A DNA stretch of 47,175 nt, taken from an uncultured Eubacterium sp. GTDB lineage: Bacteria > Bacillota > Clostridia > Lachnospirales > Lachnospiraceae. The notes beneath the pieces were generated by a model. It had not been told where the DNA came from. It did no database searches and saw only the letters and a list, made by a program, of their open reading frames with translations. How positions within the stretch are numbered: position 1 is the stretch's first letter; the number at the start of each line of letters is the position of its first letter. Both the position numbers and the translations under genes were made by a program. Positions 45,801-47,175 of the stretch are shown piece after piece. The stretch spans positions 1 through 47,175 of the forward strand of contig CAJUFM010000015.1 of the NCBI GenBank assembly GCA_910585745.1. The letters run 5' to 3'.

Positions 45801-45873
45801 GCGTGTAGCCCATATCCCGAAAAAGTTCTATAATGGAATTCTCATAATTGGCTTCTGTATAGAATTCTGACAT
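42826..45873 (-). CDS. hsdR: Type I restriction enzyme HsdR subunit
   Basis: 1015 residues. N-terminal PD-(D/E)xK nuclease: Asp135 in RPDILIF and Glu149-Leu-Lys151 in VVLVELKSPS. The SF2 motor has Walker A QGSGKS (289-294), DEAH (388-391), a SAT-like TGTP motif, and the late motif TGFDVPSL...AIARVNR. The C-terminal helical domain probably contacts HsdM. HsdR translocates and cuts unmethylated DNA as part of an HsdR2M2S complex. Neither hsdM nor hsdS is in the window; they should lie beyond 47.2 kb or be lost. AAGGAG precedes ATG. Confidence 0.93.
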   Translation of the reverse strand: MSEFYTEANYENSIIELFRDMGYTHVYGPDIDRDFYNPLYEEELIDALYRLNSSMPEEAITDVLHKLKNYENSELIQKNAVFMDYIQHGIEVRYFKNGEEHSGIVYLVDYKNTDNNSYMIANQWTFIENSKKRPDILIFINGIPVVLVELKSPSREETDASEAYLQIRNYMQEIPAIFIYNCICVLSDQSTSRAGTITSGEDRFMEWKTKDGNYENTQFAQFDTFFEGMFIKERLLDIIKNYICFSNEGLKQFKILAGYHQYFAVNKAIESTKRAMVTDGKGGVFWHTQGSGKSLSMVFYAHLLQEVLDSPTLVVLTDRNDLDNQLYGQFAKCKDFLRQEPMHAESREHLKSLLDGRKANGIIFTTMQKFEESDDALSERRNVIVMADEAHRGQYGLKEKVDAETGKIKLGTARIIRNSLPNATYIGFTGTPISLKDRSTREVFGDYIDVYDMTQAVEDGATRPVYYESRVINLKLDEETLKLIDAEYDIMANNAVPEVIQKSKKQLGQMEAILGNDETIASLVDDILDHYENNRENLLTGKAMIVAYSRTIAMKIYNRILELRPQWNEKVGVVMTESNKDPEEWRKIIGNKRHKDELAKKFKDDESPMKIAIVVDMWLTGFDVPSLATMYVYKPMKGYNLMQAIARVNRVFQDKEGGLVVDYVGIASALKEAMNDYTSRDKKNYGDTDIEKVAFPKFLEKLSICQDIFHGYDYSKFMSGTDLERSKTISGAVNFIVAVDKQSERESFIKEALLLRQALSLCSSLAEEKLRVEAAFFESVRVLVMRYINKGEGKKISLLEMNTRINELLKASIKSDGVINLFSDVSQEFSLFDPKFLEEISRMKEKNLAVELLKKLIAEQVQIYRRTNVVKAEKFSEIIQGAMNRYLNGMLTNEQVIEELLNLAKQIAAAHKEGEQLGLTADELAFYDALTKPQAIKDFYENEELIAITKELADTLRNNRTIDWQKRDSARAKMRMMIKKLLKKHKYPPEGMDDAVQTVMTQCELWTDNTDMDEP

Positions 45874-45922
45874 TTTATTGCTCCTTTTTGCTATATCTAT
45901 CCGCTACAAAATATCTGTATGT

Positions 45923-47144
45923 CTATTTTCGTTCAAAAAAATTTTTATATGAACGTTCCAACTCACTAATACAAGATGTATTAAAATACTCTGAGTGAAG
46001 TTTGGGTTCAATATCTTTATAATTTTGATAATTCTCGTACTTTGAAAAATATCTTACCAAAGTAAAAAATATTGAGCATTCATCCCCATAACTCATCGTC
46101 ATTGCTGTCCAATAATCTGTATGTCCTATTATCAACGCATTATATATCAAATGATATAGGTTAAACTGTTTCTCATTTATTAAAAACCACTCTTCATTTA
46201 AAATCCGTTTTCTTTCCAAGTCATTTTCCCCTATTTTTCGAATGTTGGTTACTTTGTCTTCTTTCATACCTTTATCATGGGATAAAGCATATACCATTCT
46301 TCCAATAAACGAGGCTATCCAATCCGATAATCTCAATTCAATAATTTCATCAGATTTTCCACTTCTCATATCGCAAAAGTTATAGTTTTGTGCTGCACAG
46401 TACGTTTTCTGTTCTTCATCTATTACTATGTTAACAAATTTTTTATCTATATTTTTTTCTTCAAGCAGTTTACACAATCCATCAAAGTTTATTGCATATT
46501 GAAAATCGTATTCCTTTTCAGGCAATTCTTCTATATTAGAATTATCTAATACATCTAAGATATTTTGGTACGCAATAAGCTCTCTTTCTTTCCTTTTTAT
46601 ATCTTTAATTTCTTTTATGATGCAAATGAAATTATATCGAAGAAGTCTCACGAAGTCAGCCAGAGAGTTATAATCACATACACAATACAACGCTCTTAGA
46701 AGCTCTTCATTATAATATGTAATCATAAACTTTGTTAATGTATAATAAAATGAATTCTCAAGCAATTCTCCGCATCCATTATAATGTAATCCTCTAAAAG
46801 CCAAACGCAACAGGATTTATAATATCTATTAATTCAAATAATTCTTCATAAAATACCACTGTAAATTTATTAAACGAACGAACTCCATACTTAAAATTCT
46901 TCTTTGAAATAACTGTTGACTTTAATTCTTGTTTCTCTGCCAGACCATATTGAGCCCTCTGTCTATCTTCAAATCTTTGAATAAGCTTTCTGTTGCTTAC
47001 TATTTCAGAGCTAGGGCAACCCCAAAACACTCCAATATAATTATCAAGTGCATCCTCCCGCAAAATATTAAAATGCCCTTGTTCATCAATACGAATTTTT
47101 CTGTCATGAAACGATTCATCAAAATAAAATGTGTATGATTCCAT
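45923..47144 (-). pseudogene. DUF3800-like protein split by a +1 frameshift
   Basis: The 5' part (46794-47144, 116 residues, GAGGAG before the ATG) has YTFYFDESFHD and a later QELKSTVI, matching DUF3800's DES and ExK motifs. The 3' part (45923-46810) continues the protein as RGLHYNGCGELLENS and ends with VNIVIDEEQKT and LRLSDWIASFIGR, the RNase H-like C-terminal DUF3800 segment. The frames join through UUU UAG at 46794-46799, where a +1 slip on Phe codons would bypass the stop and give about 400 residues. Either a disruption of a T-run or programmed frameshifting. It lies upstream of hsdR (50 bp). Confidence 0.65.
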
Positions 47145-47175
47145 ATGAAATACTCCTCATATAAACAATAATTTA

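Overview
The window reads as a chromosomal segment of a spore-forming, low-to-moderate GC Clostridium-class bacterium, most like the family Lachnospiraceae. The support is sporulation genes (spoVG, spoIIE, spoVT, yabP, yabQ), a clostridial glgC/glgD pair, anaerobe oxidative-stress genes (rubrerythrin beside a thioredoxin-reductase-like flavoprotein), Gram-positive Shine-Dalgarno sites before nearly every gene, and the Bacillus-like order spoVT / rqcP / yabP / yabQ / divIC / spoIIE / tilS / hpt / ftsH. A sigma-28-like promoter hints at motility. I cannot name the species.

Layout. 0-4.1 kb (minus): a tyrosine recombinase, then glgC-glgD-spoVG as one transcription unit. 4.4-9.7 kb (plus): murC, a 396-bp intergenic region with a dense DnaA-box cluster, a DnaD-domain primosome protein, its DnaC/DnaI-like loader ATPase, and prs. 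9.8-13.4 kb (minus): a class A penicillin-binding protein and a CgeB-like glycosyltransferase. 13.5-14.2 kb (plus): a small helical protein behind a near-consensus sigma-28 promoter. 14.4-14.9 kb: a broken lipoprotein gene. 14.9-26.1 kb (minus): a GH13 amylase, then the conserved sporulation/division block, with a Spo0A-type promoter (21-bp spacer) for spoIIE and a consensus sigma-A promoter for hup. 26.2-35.1 kb (minus): thioredoxin-reductase-like protein plus rubrerythrin, an IbrB/IbrA-type ParB-like/PAPS-reductase-like pair, a DNA-repair radical-SAM pair (TIGR03916/TIGR03915 type) behind a promoter with three LexA-like operators, and a BceAB-type ABC transporter.

35.25-47.2 kb is an accessory island, visibly more AT-rich. 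It holds a decayed Tn916-type integrase and excisionase with att/arm-site-like repeats, two adjacent DUF262 proteins (one with a DUF1524 HNH nuclease domain), an IS4-type transposase remnant, a type I restriction HsdR subunit without its HsdM/HsdS partners in view, and a DUF3800-type gene split by a +1 frameshift at a slippery-looking UUU-UAG. This looks like a phage-defence island seeded by an integrative element and then eroded.

The most interesting points are the DnaA-box array in front of the helicase-loader operon, the LexA-type operator array on the radical-SAM repair pair, the sigma-28 link of the 201-residue protein, the uncharacterised IbrAB-like pair, and the DUF262 pair with the frameshifted DUF3800 gene in the island. 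No tRNA, rRNA or CRISPR array was recognised. All family names come from reading the translated sequences, not from database searches.
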